Assembly (NCBI RefSeq): GCF_040869045.1
Contig: NC_090319.1
Coordinates: 304,036,998-304,100,997 of the forward strand
Source: Eurosta solidaginis
Taxonomy: Eukaryota > Arthropoda > Insecta > Diptera > Tephritidae
Direction: 5' to 3'
DNA: 64,000 bases
The notes below the pieces were generated by a model. It saw nothing but the letters and a program-made list of their open reading frames with translations, was not told the origin of the DNA and searched no databases. The position numbers were made by a program, and so were the translations under genes. Positions within the stretch are counted from its first letter, which is position 1, and each line of letters opens with the position of its first letter. Positions 10,975 through 21,790 of the stretch are shown here, one piece after another.

Positions 10975-12720
10975 CATATGCACCTAAACTTATATGGACT
11001 GCTAAGTGCGTAAATTTGTCTAAAGTTATGAAAATGTTGCGCAGAGAATAATTACTACTAAATTTCATAGTGCATTATACTCAGTTGCAACTGAAATGTG
11101 TCTAGCCATTTTATCTCTACACTATTCTCCACTACACTACAATATTATGCAGACCAAAAAGGGTGTTTGTCCGCTATTCATCGCCACCGATTTAGCTATT
11201 GGTTAAACACTATGACCAACAGAAGTGCGTGTCTCCGCCATCCAGTACGGCACTATCGCCGCCATCGATAGTTATGTGTGACAACTGATAGTTTGTTTGT
11301 TGTTGATCTGCACAACATAACATTTTTGGTTAGATTTTATTTTATTTTTGATTTTTTCCATTTTCTGTTATTGAGTTTTATATAGCTTTAATTCGTTTCA
11401 TATCTCGCTTCCTAAGACTTTTCTGATTGGCTGGCAGCCATATTAGTTTGTGCTTGAGGAAAAAAGTAGCAGTATGGTTAGCTAGCAAACTATTGTCACT
11501 GATGTCATAAATATAAGCTTTTAGATAGATGAAATCCATATTTTTTCAAGGTCTCTTTGAGCATGCTGCGTTCTTTTTCAGCAATAGAAGATAAGTATTT
11601 CAGTTCGATACCGAGCCTGTCGATAAACCGACGGATAATACTGGTACTTTATCTGTTGTCCACAAGGGAATGTTTACCGCTAAGTTAAGAAAGAATAGGT
11701 TTTTAAATTTGCGTCCGAATCTTCTCTGGCTCGTAGAAACGTCCCTCTTTTTTCAAATAACGGTATTCTGACCGGCTTTTAAATTCGACCCTTCGGTTCT
11801 ACTTGCCTCTAGAAACCGCTTGGTGTAACATCAGACTAACGAATGCCTTTTTTTTTGCTCATAGTGAAGTTTCTTTGCTTAGGTACTGCAGACTAGAGAT
11901 TCGGCCCAGTCAACCTAAAATAAATAAAAAATTAAAACTATAGATATTCCATCGAAAGTCAATTCAAACTATCGTAAAATATGAATGACATCGCTGGTTT
12001 TTCAACACTACTCAGTAGAGTATTGCTTAGAAGCTGTTTGTAATGCCTTACGAAGGAAGGCGCTTGACAACTTTAACTCTGGGTATAAACATAACTGATA
12101 TATACAGCAGCGAACACGAAAATAGCAGCGTGAATTTTTAATTAAAGTATTATTTTTTTTTTCTCATAGTTGAAGAAAAAAAGTGTATGACCTTTTTAAT
12201 TGCAAACTATGCAAACCATTCTCAAAACGGTTTTCAATAATATTCGAAAAAATCTTTCAAAATCTTCGAGCTTTTTATTTAAAATACAAAAGTTTCAAAA
12301 ATCAATGCGAAGTTTGAGGTACCCGTAATTGTTCTTTATTAAACTCGAACAAATTGAGCTAAAAACTGCATACTCAAAAATATAAAAAAAAGCTGTAATT
12401 AAAAGCTCGAAATTTTCGAAAAAGTTTTTAGAATTTTCGAATTTTTTGGAAAATGTTTTTTAAATTGGTTTTCGTAGTTTAAGTAACACAACTCATGAAA
12501 GTTTTTTCTAAAAATATCGAAAATAAAAAGAAAGATAATTGTATAATTAAGCGTGAATTGCCCTAATTGCTTTTATAAATGTATGAAAACATTTATTTGA
12601 AGCAATTTTTGTTAAATTTTGTATTTATTTATTTATTTATGAGAACTACAATTATAAATAATTATATTACTTAGAGAAGGCACTAGCAGCTAAGACTATC
12701 GGCCTGCTGTTTAAAATAAT
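10975..12720. other. Unannotated DNA
   Basis: Mostly AT-rich. At 12,550-12,620 a stretch resembles one end of the palindromic element at 37.1 kb (TTGCCCTAATTGC, then GTATGAAAACATTTATT). There are no credible genes. Confidence 0.45.
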
Positions 12721-12724
12721 TTAT

Positions 12725-12935
12725 TTAATAATTTGGGAAAATCTAAACAACATGACATCAGAACGGATGAGGCGGTTTAATTTTAACATGTAAATCTCAT
12801 TTTCAAAGCCCTTTCTGAACGTGTTTGTAACCCTTCAACCATGCTAGGAGTGCGGGTTCAAATCACACGCCCGGCTATGAAAGATTTACAAGGTATAATC
12901 GAAACAGCTGTCGCCTTGTCCGTCCTGATGTCAAG
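12725..12935. repeat. SINE family 2 copy with inverted 5' part
   Basis: The right half (12,815-12,935, plus) has a tRNA-like B box in GCGGGTTCAAATC and then GATTTACAAGGTATAATCGA, as in the copy at 38.5 kb. The left half (12,725-12,800) is the 3' part of the same family on the minus strand, with TTTGGGAAAATCTAAAC and GGCTTTGAAAATGAGATTTA seen on the complement. Read on the minus strand, this is inverted head then sense tail. The 109-codon frame here is not a gene. Confidence 0.55.
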
Positions 12936-15349
12936 TTGCTTAAATTGGATGAAATTTCATAAAATTTTCATTGCTATTTTTATGCTCACCGCTGTATGTG
13001 TGGAAATAAAGGCATACAGTAAAAAACAAAAAAACTACATAACAACAAAATTGATAGGATCAATATCCGCCTTGAAATGTCAGCTTATTTCAGCTGAAAA
13101 TCAATTAAACCATTTCATATTTAATTGCATACTAAACTGCATCCACACTTACATTCACACATTTACTTAGATCTGCTCATGTTTAATGGGACGAACCTAT
13201 TAAAATACATAAAAAGCCTTTGGAGGTATTGTACTTTACTTCTTATCCTTGTTTTGCATATTCTGAAATAGATGTACATATGTTTGTACACGCAAACATG
13301 CGAAACAAAGAAAAAACTTAATACCCAGCAAGATTTATGTTTATTCTATAAGTTAACTCTAGCTAGCGATAAATTTTTTTTTTTACGCCATTCTAGTTTT
13401 TTAATTGCTTCTTTTTTAAAAAGCACATATTTAAAAAAAAATTATAACGATTTGGGGATTTGGTTTAACCTCTAAAACTGAAAATGTATTTTAATTTCAT
13501 TTAACATTAGCCCTACTAACTAAGTCAAGAGACACGATTTCGCAACGAGGTTATATCACATTGATGCTTTTGCAACGGGATACTGATATTTTATACTCAA
13601 AAGCTTTATAACCGTGTTTATGGAATTCGGTATACCTTTATTTTTATCTTTGAATTTAGGTTTGTTCTTGTAGGCACTGAATCGTTTTATATTTTTGTAT
13701 ATAAGACATGTTTTAGGCGATGTCGCTCTTGTATCTCATTTCACACATAAAGGGCTTATTATGGTGAACACCAACCCATTTGGCGTAGCAGTTACTCCCA
13801 TTTCCATTTATCACTGTGAATTAAAATTAACATAGCTACTCAGATATTTCAGTCACTGAGGTGAGTGAACGATTTGTTAAAGTACAAACTACGTTTAAGA
13901 CGGGCAAATGTGAATTCTTTCACCGCGTTTTATATAATCAAAATAGTGTCCTTTAAAAAAAATTTAGAAAGTAAACAAATTATCTGCCTAGTAATTTGAA
14001 CCAGAAATATTTTTTGATCTATTTGAATAATTTCTACCCAACAACCATTCCAGTTAGATACGAATTGTAGGTTGATTAGATAACTTAAGCCATTCTCTGA
14101 TCTCTGATGATGGAGAACTTCTCGATCCTCAAAAAAATTTTTTTTTATCGAGTTACAGGCTGTAAATTCCATAGCTTCGCGATTACCCCAAAACCACTTG
14201 GAAGATTCCAAATTTAATATGGGTTTGCAAAACTTAAATAACTCACATAGCATTGACAGAAAGCTCGAAGCTATGTTCCCCAATTTAAGTAACTATCTTA
14301 AGGGATATTTTAAGACTCGTAGATTTTGGATCAAACATCCTTAAGTTCTAGTTTCAAGTCTACACGTCATTGGAAAATTATTTCAAAATCAATTGCCGCA
14401 TTCCAATTTAAGCTTAAATTTTGAGGGGGATTATCCTTCTTTTCGATCACCTCGTTCCTGCGTAGCACACCGTGATAATTACTCAGAACGGGCCTTTAAA
14501 GAGCGTGGCGCTGACTTTGTCCACCTCCCTCACAGGGCGCGTCACGTAATTTGTGGATCACTCCTTCCTTATTAATACAATCCAGGCACCACTTGTCGGA
14601 AATTCTAACGTTGCCTTATAACCGACTGACTAAATAATTTCCGCGTTCGAGGTATGAACACTCAAACAATTTTCTTATAAACATGGGGATTTCTTTCATA
14701 ATAAAAAAATGCTATACTAAACTGAGGAGGAAATGTCTATGGCGAAAAATCACTTATAATTGTTAAAAAATTTGTTTAGTGTAGTTTACTGGAAATGTAT
14801 TTCAAATTCGATTAAGAGATTGCAATATTTTTAAAGATTTTTTCAAAATTGCAAGCTTTTTTTACCTTGTATTAAATTTTTACCAAGGACTCGGTTGAGT
14901 TTCAGGTTACCCAAAAATGTATCCCAATTTCTCAATTATTTTGCAAATATCTTGATGGGTACTTTGCCTGTGCTAACATCTTGCAGGCAGAGTAACAAGG
15001 AATAGAGAGAACTGGTTCTTCCTTTTGATAAATTTTGTATGTGTGCGAGAGAGATAAGCATATACTCAGCCAGCCGAAAAGCACTCATAGTGTAAGACTC
15101 ACCATATACGTCCTCTAAGGCCGTCGATAACTGTGAGCAGGTACTGCTATCGACAGGAATATTGTTAACAATTAAGAAAGCATATTAACTAGTAAAGGCC
15201 GGTACATCGCTGAACATCACGGACATTCAAGAAAACCGCTATTCGAATTATGTTTTCTAAAGTCACATGTTAGATAACTAACCAAATCTGTCCGGACTAT
15301 AGCCTGAGAGTACAAGACATTCATTAAAAATGTCAAGGAAATATATAAT
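12936..15349. other. Unannotated DNA with two anonymous frames
   Basis: A 117-codon minus frame (13,930-14,283) and a 60-codon plus frame (14,393-14,575) occur. Neither has a family motif I recognise, and neither has an obvious promoter or splice context. They may be decayed transposon pieces, but I cannot place them. Confidence 0.35.
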
Positions 15350-15720
15350 TTGGATCATAGATAGAACTCCTAGACACTCAGCCCACACGCGGAAAGAATG
15401 GGAATCTCCTTCAACGACACGTGTAGGATTTGTAGTCGAAGGGGTTTCAAAGAAACGATCACCTATTACCCCTTCGAGTGTCTAGCCCTAGCGATTTTCA
15501 AATACCGAACTTTATCAGGTTTTTATGTTTTTCACTATCCGATCTAAGAGTGGTATAAAAATATATCCCATGAATGACCTACTAACAAGAAGCTTGGGGT
15601 ACAGTAATTTAGTATAGATAAAAACTAATTGGTCAAGAAGAAATGGCACCAAGAGCGCTGTTTGACCATCACACGACAAACTGATCGTCATATTGCGCTA
15701 ATGCCAGATAAGTTAAATAA
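15350..15720 (+). pseudogene. Decayed C-terminus of an RNase H-type LINE
   Basis: In one plus frame around 15,395-15,500 the translation reads NDTCRICSRRGFKETITYYP then FECLAL. This matches the CxxC...H/Y...C 'zinc-knuckle' tail that follows RNase H in many insect LINE ORF2 proteins. Stops and frame changes follow quickly. No RNase H core or RT lies upstream, so this is a severely 5'-truncated remnant. The clade is not determined. Confidence 0.45.
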
Positions 15721-16605
15721 ATCAATTTATATAAGTTATAAAAAACTTGTAAACAAATCGCTGCCATTTATTTAGCTAAGTTGTGTTCCAAGTTTATTTT
15801 CCTACAGGGTTTTTTTTTTACATATACCCAACAACATTTATCCTTCCTCACTACACAATCAACTATGTAAATATAAATATTATATTATCAAGCTGTGTAT
15901 TATATTTATAGAGAACTGTAATTTAATACAACAATTATAAGGACATTAATATAGACACATATATAATTATTTTTGGGTATATAAATCTGATAATTATTTA
16001 ATTAATAATTTATATTGAAGCTTGAAAGAAAACTACTTTAAGCCAATTTTGTTTTGTAAGTAAACATTTAATTTGTTTAATGTATTTTGTATGTGTTTGT
16101 GTAAGAAATTCCCAAAAATACTATAAATTTATAAAATAAAAATATATTATATTCATATAAAACAAAACTTAACATACATACAACTGCATACATAAACATT
16201 TGTTTATTTTGTAAAATTTTTAAAAACTACAAATAAAGTCGATATTATCATTATGAATGTAAATTGAGTAAAATTGTTGTTGTTAATTATATTTTGGGGA
16301 AAATTCAAGAAGTAAGTATTGTAATTATTAAACTATAGGCGAAGGACTGTAGCGGAATAAAGCGGCCTAACGAGATATACAAAAATTTTGACTCAACTCA
16401 TAAAGCCTATGAAATCCGTATCGCTAGAACTATTTCCAAGCTTTCGAAGAGGTTTTTTGGGCTGCTTAAATTGAAGGAGCTGCAGTTATATTCAAATGTT
16501 AAAGTCTCCTTCTAATATACATAGCTACCTTGCGAAGAATTAAAATGTTGGGCGTGCGGTTCTTTTTATGCAGGCACTCTCCCATAGGAATTGTATCTTA
16601 ACAAA
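15721..16605. other. AT-rich stretch without features
   Basis: Long A/T tracts (15,800-16,260). I see no coding frames or shared repeats. Confidence 0.55.
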
Positions 16606-16985
16606 TTTAATAAGTAGGGAAGGCTAAGTTCGGATGTAACCGAACATTACATAATCAGCTGCCAAATTACAGCTTGCAAAACTTTTAAATTAGCTTCTTT
16701 TAAAAGTTTGCGGTGTCACGCCCGTTGTCCAAAATTTTACTAATTTCCTATTCTGCGCCATAAGGTCAACCCACCTACCAAGTTTCATCGCTTTATCCGT
16801 CTTTGGTAATGAATTATCGCACTTTTTCGGGTTTTCGAAATTTTCGACCGCGTCCAATTTCATTCGTTTTATATAGCGATCTGACAAGAGTGCCCAGGAA
16901 CTTACATACCATATCTTAGACCTCAAAATTTACTCAAGTTATCGTGTTTACGGACAGACCGACGGACATGGCTAAATTAATAAGT
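16606..16985 (+). repeat. GTCCGTCC-family repeat (A), internally deleted copy
   Basis: It starts with AAGTAGGGAAGGCTAAGTTCGG and CCGAACATTACATA. It then carries the signature GTGTCACGCCCGTTGTCC, GCACTTTTTCGGG, the TTTACTCAAGTTATCGTGTT block and an ACGGACAGACCGACGGACATG run. The start matches the complement of the right end of the complete copy at 47.6-49.7 kb. There is no genuine coding sequence; the 78-codon minus frame is a by-product. Confidence 0.7.
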
Positions 16986-17439
16986 TATGCTTAATTTTAA
17001 CCGAAAATGCTTTTAATAACTTTCTTTTATGTACATTGTTGTTGTGATAAAATTTCTTGTTTGTGATAAAAATTACTAAATAAATGCAGCTTCGCTCCTG
17101 AAGAAGCTAAAGTGCTTAGTGAAACGTCGAGACGAATTAGTGGAGTTTAATTTAACTTTGCACTAAGCAAATAATGGTCAAAAGGCGGAGACAGTATCGA
17201 AATGATTTTGATTGGTCCAACTTTTACTCCCGTTTTATTTTTTTACAGCACTTTTACGGATATGTTTATAAGTTTCGCTTTTATTCTTTTATAAAATACA
17301 TAAACCTTTTATCGCCGGAATTTCATATGATATTGATATCCATTACGTCAGACATAGAGTCAGTTAGAAGAGTGCTTACTGCCTTGACTGATAAACCCTA
17401 GCATGAACCTTTGCAGACGTGGAAATTGTTGGTAATATT
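16986..17439. other. Unannotated DNA between repeats
   Basis: I see no supported feature. The 75-codon frame at 17,174-17,401 ends just before a LINE fragment and has no motif. Confidence 0.4.
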
Positions 17440-18160
17440 AGACATTCACGTCAATGATATTACGCTACCCACTGTGCGGCATCCAAAGTATTTAATAAAG
17501 ACCTGCATTTCGGCGAAAATTTAACGGCGATTGCACCTAGAGTTAGGAGCCATTACAAAATCCTATTATTGATGCGTTTGTTATTGTTTTATCGATAAAA
17601 CAATCTACGAATATTTGGGGAGTTCTACCAATACGAATGAACCTTTGCCGGACATAGACCCGGTACGTTCCAGTAACAAGCACCACTACTAGCCCGACCA
17701 ACTCGGGAACGATTAAAAACTACCACATAGAACCTTCTATTCATCCTTCGCCATGAAGAACTTGGGGTCGCCAGAGTCTCGCATGCCAAATATGTGTATG
17801 GCAAAATGCGGAGGGTATGAATTTGCGCTTTGAATCAACGCTTGTCAACCCTTTTGGATCTCAAAGGCACTCCTCTTGGCAAAAACCAAAAAACGCTCAT
17901 AGCCACTTATAAGGAAATATCTTAGCTGCTTGTATGATCAAAACTGCCACGGGATGTCTTTTTATATTGCCCGAAAATGAACTATGCAGTACAATGTAAA
18001 CACTTACCATAATTGAGGGAATCGAACTGCTTAGAAGCCTGAAATTCCCAACAGATAACTGATTGATAAGGCCCCGGCTGCCAATGATATATCTGTATAA
18101 GGAAACATCTCTGCAAGCACTACCAAGATATCCATCACACAATATAAGAACCTATGACCT
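17440..18160 (+). pseudogene. Jockey/CR1-type LINE fragment, split by a SINE-like repeat
   Basis: The left part (17,440-17,570) resembles the post-YADD region of the full element at 58-62 kb: GATATTACGCTACCCACTGT against its GGCACTACGCTACCGACTGT, then a block ending in AAAATC. The right part (17,855-18,000) continues with the region around GGGATGTCTTTTTATATTGC. Between them lies repeat S (17,575-17,790). Stops and frameshifts are frequent. This is an old, dead copy of the same family. Confidence 0.65.
17575..17790 (-). repeat. SINE-like repeat S, copy 3, inserted in a LINE remnant
   Basis: It starts with TTGTTATTG, then TTTGCCGGACATAGACCCGG, TACGTTCCAGTAACAAGCAC, CCGACCAACTCGGGAACGAT, and ends near CTTGGGGTCGCCAGAGTC. 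Homology to the 58-62 kb LINE is present on both sides, so the insertion came after the LINE copy. Confidence 0.65.
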
Positions 18161-18540
18161 ATAAATACAAGACAAAAGCAAGAAGCATATCAGAATGAAA
18201 TATGGTACTGAATATAGCACAGCGCCGAGACTGGGTTGTCTTCAAAACAAAATTTTACAAGGGATGTAGGAAAATCGTTCCAATATACATCAATTATCCA
18301 CCAGTCGGAAAACCAACAAAGCAAAACGAATCAAAAACTGCTCAGTAAAAGGTCCTTTCGGAATAAAGGAAATATGAACATGTCGAGACATAACCGCACA
18401 CAGGGCTTAACCGACATAAACAAAGCCGTTCAGTAGACGCTTTTTTTGTATTATTGCGATTGCTTTAGATAGTAACGTGAAAGTTGGTTTGTTTATAAGA
18501 CTATATACATAATTGACGTATACTGATGTGGAATTTTTTT
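18161..18540. other. Unannotated DNA
   Basis: Contains AATCGTTCCAATATACATCA (about 18,272-18,291), which also occurs near 31,291-31,310. In each case it lies about 190-250 bp from the 3' end of an RTE-like copy. Otherwise nothing was recognised. Confidence 0.4.
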
Positions 18541-20170
18541 GCATTTACTTAATTAAATGGCGCTTAACCGTCTAAACAGTTATGGCCGTCCAACAAGGCG
18601 CGCCAGTCGCTCCTCCGCTCCGCTAACAGGCGCCAATTGGTCACACCAAGGGAGTTTAAATCGCTTTCCACCTGGTCCTTCCAACGGAGTGGGGGCCGCC
18701 CTCTACCTCTACTTCTATAGGCGGGTTCCAATAGAAACAATTTCTTGGCCGGAGCATCATCTTTCATTGGAATAACATGGCCTAGCCTGCGCAGCCGCTG
18801 CATTTTAATTCGCTGGACTATGTTGATGGCTGCGTATAGCTCGTACAGCTCATCATTAAATCTTCTTCGGTACTCGCCACCGCCAACGCGTAGAGGTCCA
18901 TAACTCTTTCGAAGAACTTTTCTCTCGAACACTATCAAAGCCGCTTCATCTGCTGTTGTCATGGTCCATGCTTCTGTCCCATATAGCAGGACGGGTACGA
19001 TAAGTGACTTGTAGAGTATGATTTTCGTTCGCCGAGAGAGGAATTCACTTTGCAATAGCCTACCTAGCCAAAAGTAGCATTTATTGGCAAGATTGATTCT
19101 TCGCTGGATTTCAGTGCTGATGTTGTTGCTAGTGTAGATTCTGGTTCCCAACTAAACGAAGTCTTTTACTGTTTCGAAATTATGGCTGGCAATAGTAGCG
19201 TAGTTGCCAAGGCGCGTATGCGCTGACTCTTTACTCGATCACAACTGGTACTTCGTTTTGTCCTCATTCACCACCAAACCCATCTTTACCGCTTCTTTTT
19301 CCAGTTTGGAGTAAGCAGAACTAACAGCGCGGGTGTTTAGTATAATTTTCTCCAGCATCAAATTAAAGAAATCGCACGATAGGGGGTCACCCTGTCTGAA
19401 ACCTCGTTTTGTTTCGAACGGATCGGAGAGGTCCTTCCCAATTCTGACTGAGCTGATGGTGTTGCTCAACGTCATTTTGCACAGCCGTATAAGTTTTGCG
19501 GGGAAACCAAATTCAGACATAGCGGCATATATGCAGCTCCTTTTCGTGTTGTCGAAGGCGGCTTTAAAGTCGACGAAGAGGCGATGTGTGTCAATTCTCT
19601 TTTCACGGGTTTTTTTCAAGATTTGGCGCATTGTGAAAATCTGGTCGATGGTAGATTTACCAGGTCTGAAGCCGCACTAATGAGGTCCAATCAGCCGGTT
19701 CACGGTGAGCTTAAATTTTTCGCATAATACACTTGAAAGGACCTTATATGCGATATAAAGAAGGTTGATTCCACGATAGTTGGTGCATTTTGCAGTATCC
19801 CCCTTCTTGTGAACTGGGCAAGGAACACTTAGATTCCAATCGTCGGGCATGCACTCGTCCGCCCATATTTTGCTAAGAAGCTGCTGCATACGCCTTACCA
19901 ACTCCTCGCCGCCGTACTTGAATAGCTCCGCAGGCAATCCATCAGCGCTCATGGCCTTGTTGTTTTTCAATCTGGTTATTGCTGTTCTAACTTCGTCATA
20001 ATCGGGCGGGGGGACATATATTCCATCATCATCGATTGCGGGATCGGGTTCGTCATCTCAACGCGGTGATTCGCTGCCTCCATTTAGGAGAGAAGATAGG
20101 TGTTCCCACCATAATCTAAGCACTCTCTGGACATCAGTTACAAGGTCGCTGTTTTCGTTCCTACAGGAGC
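18541..20170 (-). pseudogene. RTE-like LINE remnant: RT domain to C-terminus, catalytic block deleted
   Basis: The minus frame can be followed from about 20,170 to the TAA at 18,564. It begins with the NENSDLVTDVQ linker and passes through RT blocks (LKNNKAMSADGLPAELFKYG, VPCPVHKKGD, NYRGI, CGFRPGKSTIDQIF, LFVDFKAAFD, GFRQGDPLSCDFFNLMLE). It ends in the typical tail RRTKIILYKSLIVPVLLYG ... WKDQVESDL. Four in-frame stops interrupt it (20,058-20,060; 19,677-19,679; 19,239-19,241; 19,152-19,154). Between NLMLEKIILNTRAV and SSAYSKLEKEA the block that should carry YADD is missing, with the junction near 19,320-19,330. It abuts a GTCCGTCC repeat at 20,171. Confidence 0.85.
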
Positions 20171-21790
20171 TTTTTATACTCAGTTGAGCAGAGCTCACAC
20201 AGTATATTAAGTTTGATTGGATAACGGTTGGTTGTACATATATAAAGGAATCGAGATAGATATAGACTTCCATATATCAAAATAATCAGGATCGAAAAAA
20301 AATTTGATTGAGCCATGTCCGTCCGTCCGTCCGCCGTTAACACGATAACTTGAGTAAATTTTGAGGTATCTTGATGAAATTTGGTATGTAGGTTCCTGAG
20401 CACTCATCTCATATTGCTATTTAAAATGAACGATATCGGACTATAACCACGCCCACTTTTTCGAAATTTCAAAAAACGGAAAAAGTGCGATAATTCATTA
20501 CAAAAGACAGATAAAGCGACGAAACTTGGTTGATGAGTTTAGCTTATGACGCAGAATAGAAAATAAGTAAAATTTTGGACAATGGGCGTGGTACCGCCCA
20601 CTTTTAAAAGAAGGTAATTAAAAACTTTTGCAAACTGTAATTTGACAGTCGTTGAAGATATCATGATGAAATTTGGCAGGAACGTTACTGCTATTATTAT
20701 ATGTACGCTTAATAAAAATTAGCAAAATCGGAGAAGGACCACGCCCACTTTTAAAAAAAATTTTTTTAAAGTAAAATTTTAACAAAAAATTTAATATCTT
20801 TACAGTATATAAGTAAATTATGTCAAGATTCAATTCCAGTAATGATATGGTGCAACAAAATACAAAAATAAAAGAAAATTTAAAAATGGGCGTGGCTCCG
20901 CCCTTTTTCATTTAATTTGTCTAGGATACTTTTAACGCCATAAGTCGAACAAAAATTAACCAATCCTTTTGAAATTTAGTAGGGGCATATATTTTATGAC
21001 GCTAACTGTTTTCTGTGAAAATGGGCGAAATCGGGTGATGCCACGCCCAGTTTTTATACACAGTCTTCCGCCTGTCCTTCCGCATGGCCGTTAACACGAT
21101 AACTTGAGCAAAAAGCGGCATATCTTTAATGAACTTAGTTCACGTGCTTACTTGAACTCACTTTATCTTGGTATGAAAAATGAACAAAATCCGACTATGA
21201 CCACGCCCACTTTTTCGATATCGAAAATTACTAAAATTGAAAAAATTGCCATAATTCTATACCAAATACAAAAAAAGGGATGAAACATGGTAAGGTAATT
21301 GGATTGTTTTATTGACGCGAAATATAACTTTAGAAAAAACTTTATAAAATGGTTGTGACACCTACCATATTAAGTAGAAGAAAATGAAAAAGTTCTGCAG
21401 GGCGAAATAAAAAACCCTTAAAATCTTGGCAGTACTACATATATAAATAAATTAGCGGTATCCAACAGATGATGTTCTGGGTCACCCTGGTCCACATTTT
21501 GGTCGATATCTGGAAAACGTCTTCACATATACAACTACTACCACTCCCTTTTAAAACTCTCATTAATACCTTTAATTTGATACCCATATCGTACAAACAT
21601 ATTCTAAAGTCAACCCTGGTCCACCTTTATGGCGATATCTCGAAAAGGCGAACACCTATAGAACGAAGGCCGACTCCCTTTTAAAAATACTCATTAACAC
21701 CTTTCATTTGATACCCATATCGTATAAACAAAGTCTAGAGTCACCCCTGGTCCACCTTTATTGCGATACCTCGAAAAGGCGTCCACCTCG
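20171..21790 (-). repeat. GTCCGTCC-family repeat (A), truncated copy adjoining the RTE remnant
   Basis: It begins TTTTTATACTCAGTTGAGCA and runs almost co-linear with the copy at 47.6-49.7 kb. Shared parts are the TTGATTGAGCCATGTCCGTC block (about 20,308), the GGGCGTGG-CCGCCC hairpins, a second CGTTAACACGATAACTTGAG block about 750 bp later, and then about two and a half of the ~130-bp tandem units (21,470-21,790), where it breaks off. Several frames of 65-97 codons here recur in the other copy only because the DNA is repeated. Confidence 0.8.

Noticed and set aside
18272..18291. AATCGTTCCAATATACATCA shared with 31,291-31,310 as part of the RTE 3' end
   Set aside because: The intervening sequence does not align between the two copies and the third copy (27.5-28.2 kb) lacks it; left as an unexplained short match.
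20320..20335. GTCCGTCC runs as a CRISPR-like or regulatory array
   Set aside because: They are short tetranucleotide runs inside dispersed fly repeats, without spacer structure.
20161..20403. 80-codon frame that recurs almost identically at 47,461-47,841 (apparently conserved peptide MLRN-HTKFHQDTSKFTQ)
   Set aside because: The frames lie in two copies of the same GTCCGTCC repeat; similarity is at DNA level and overlapping frames are equally conserved.
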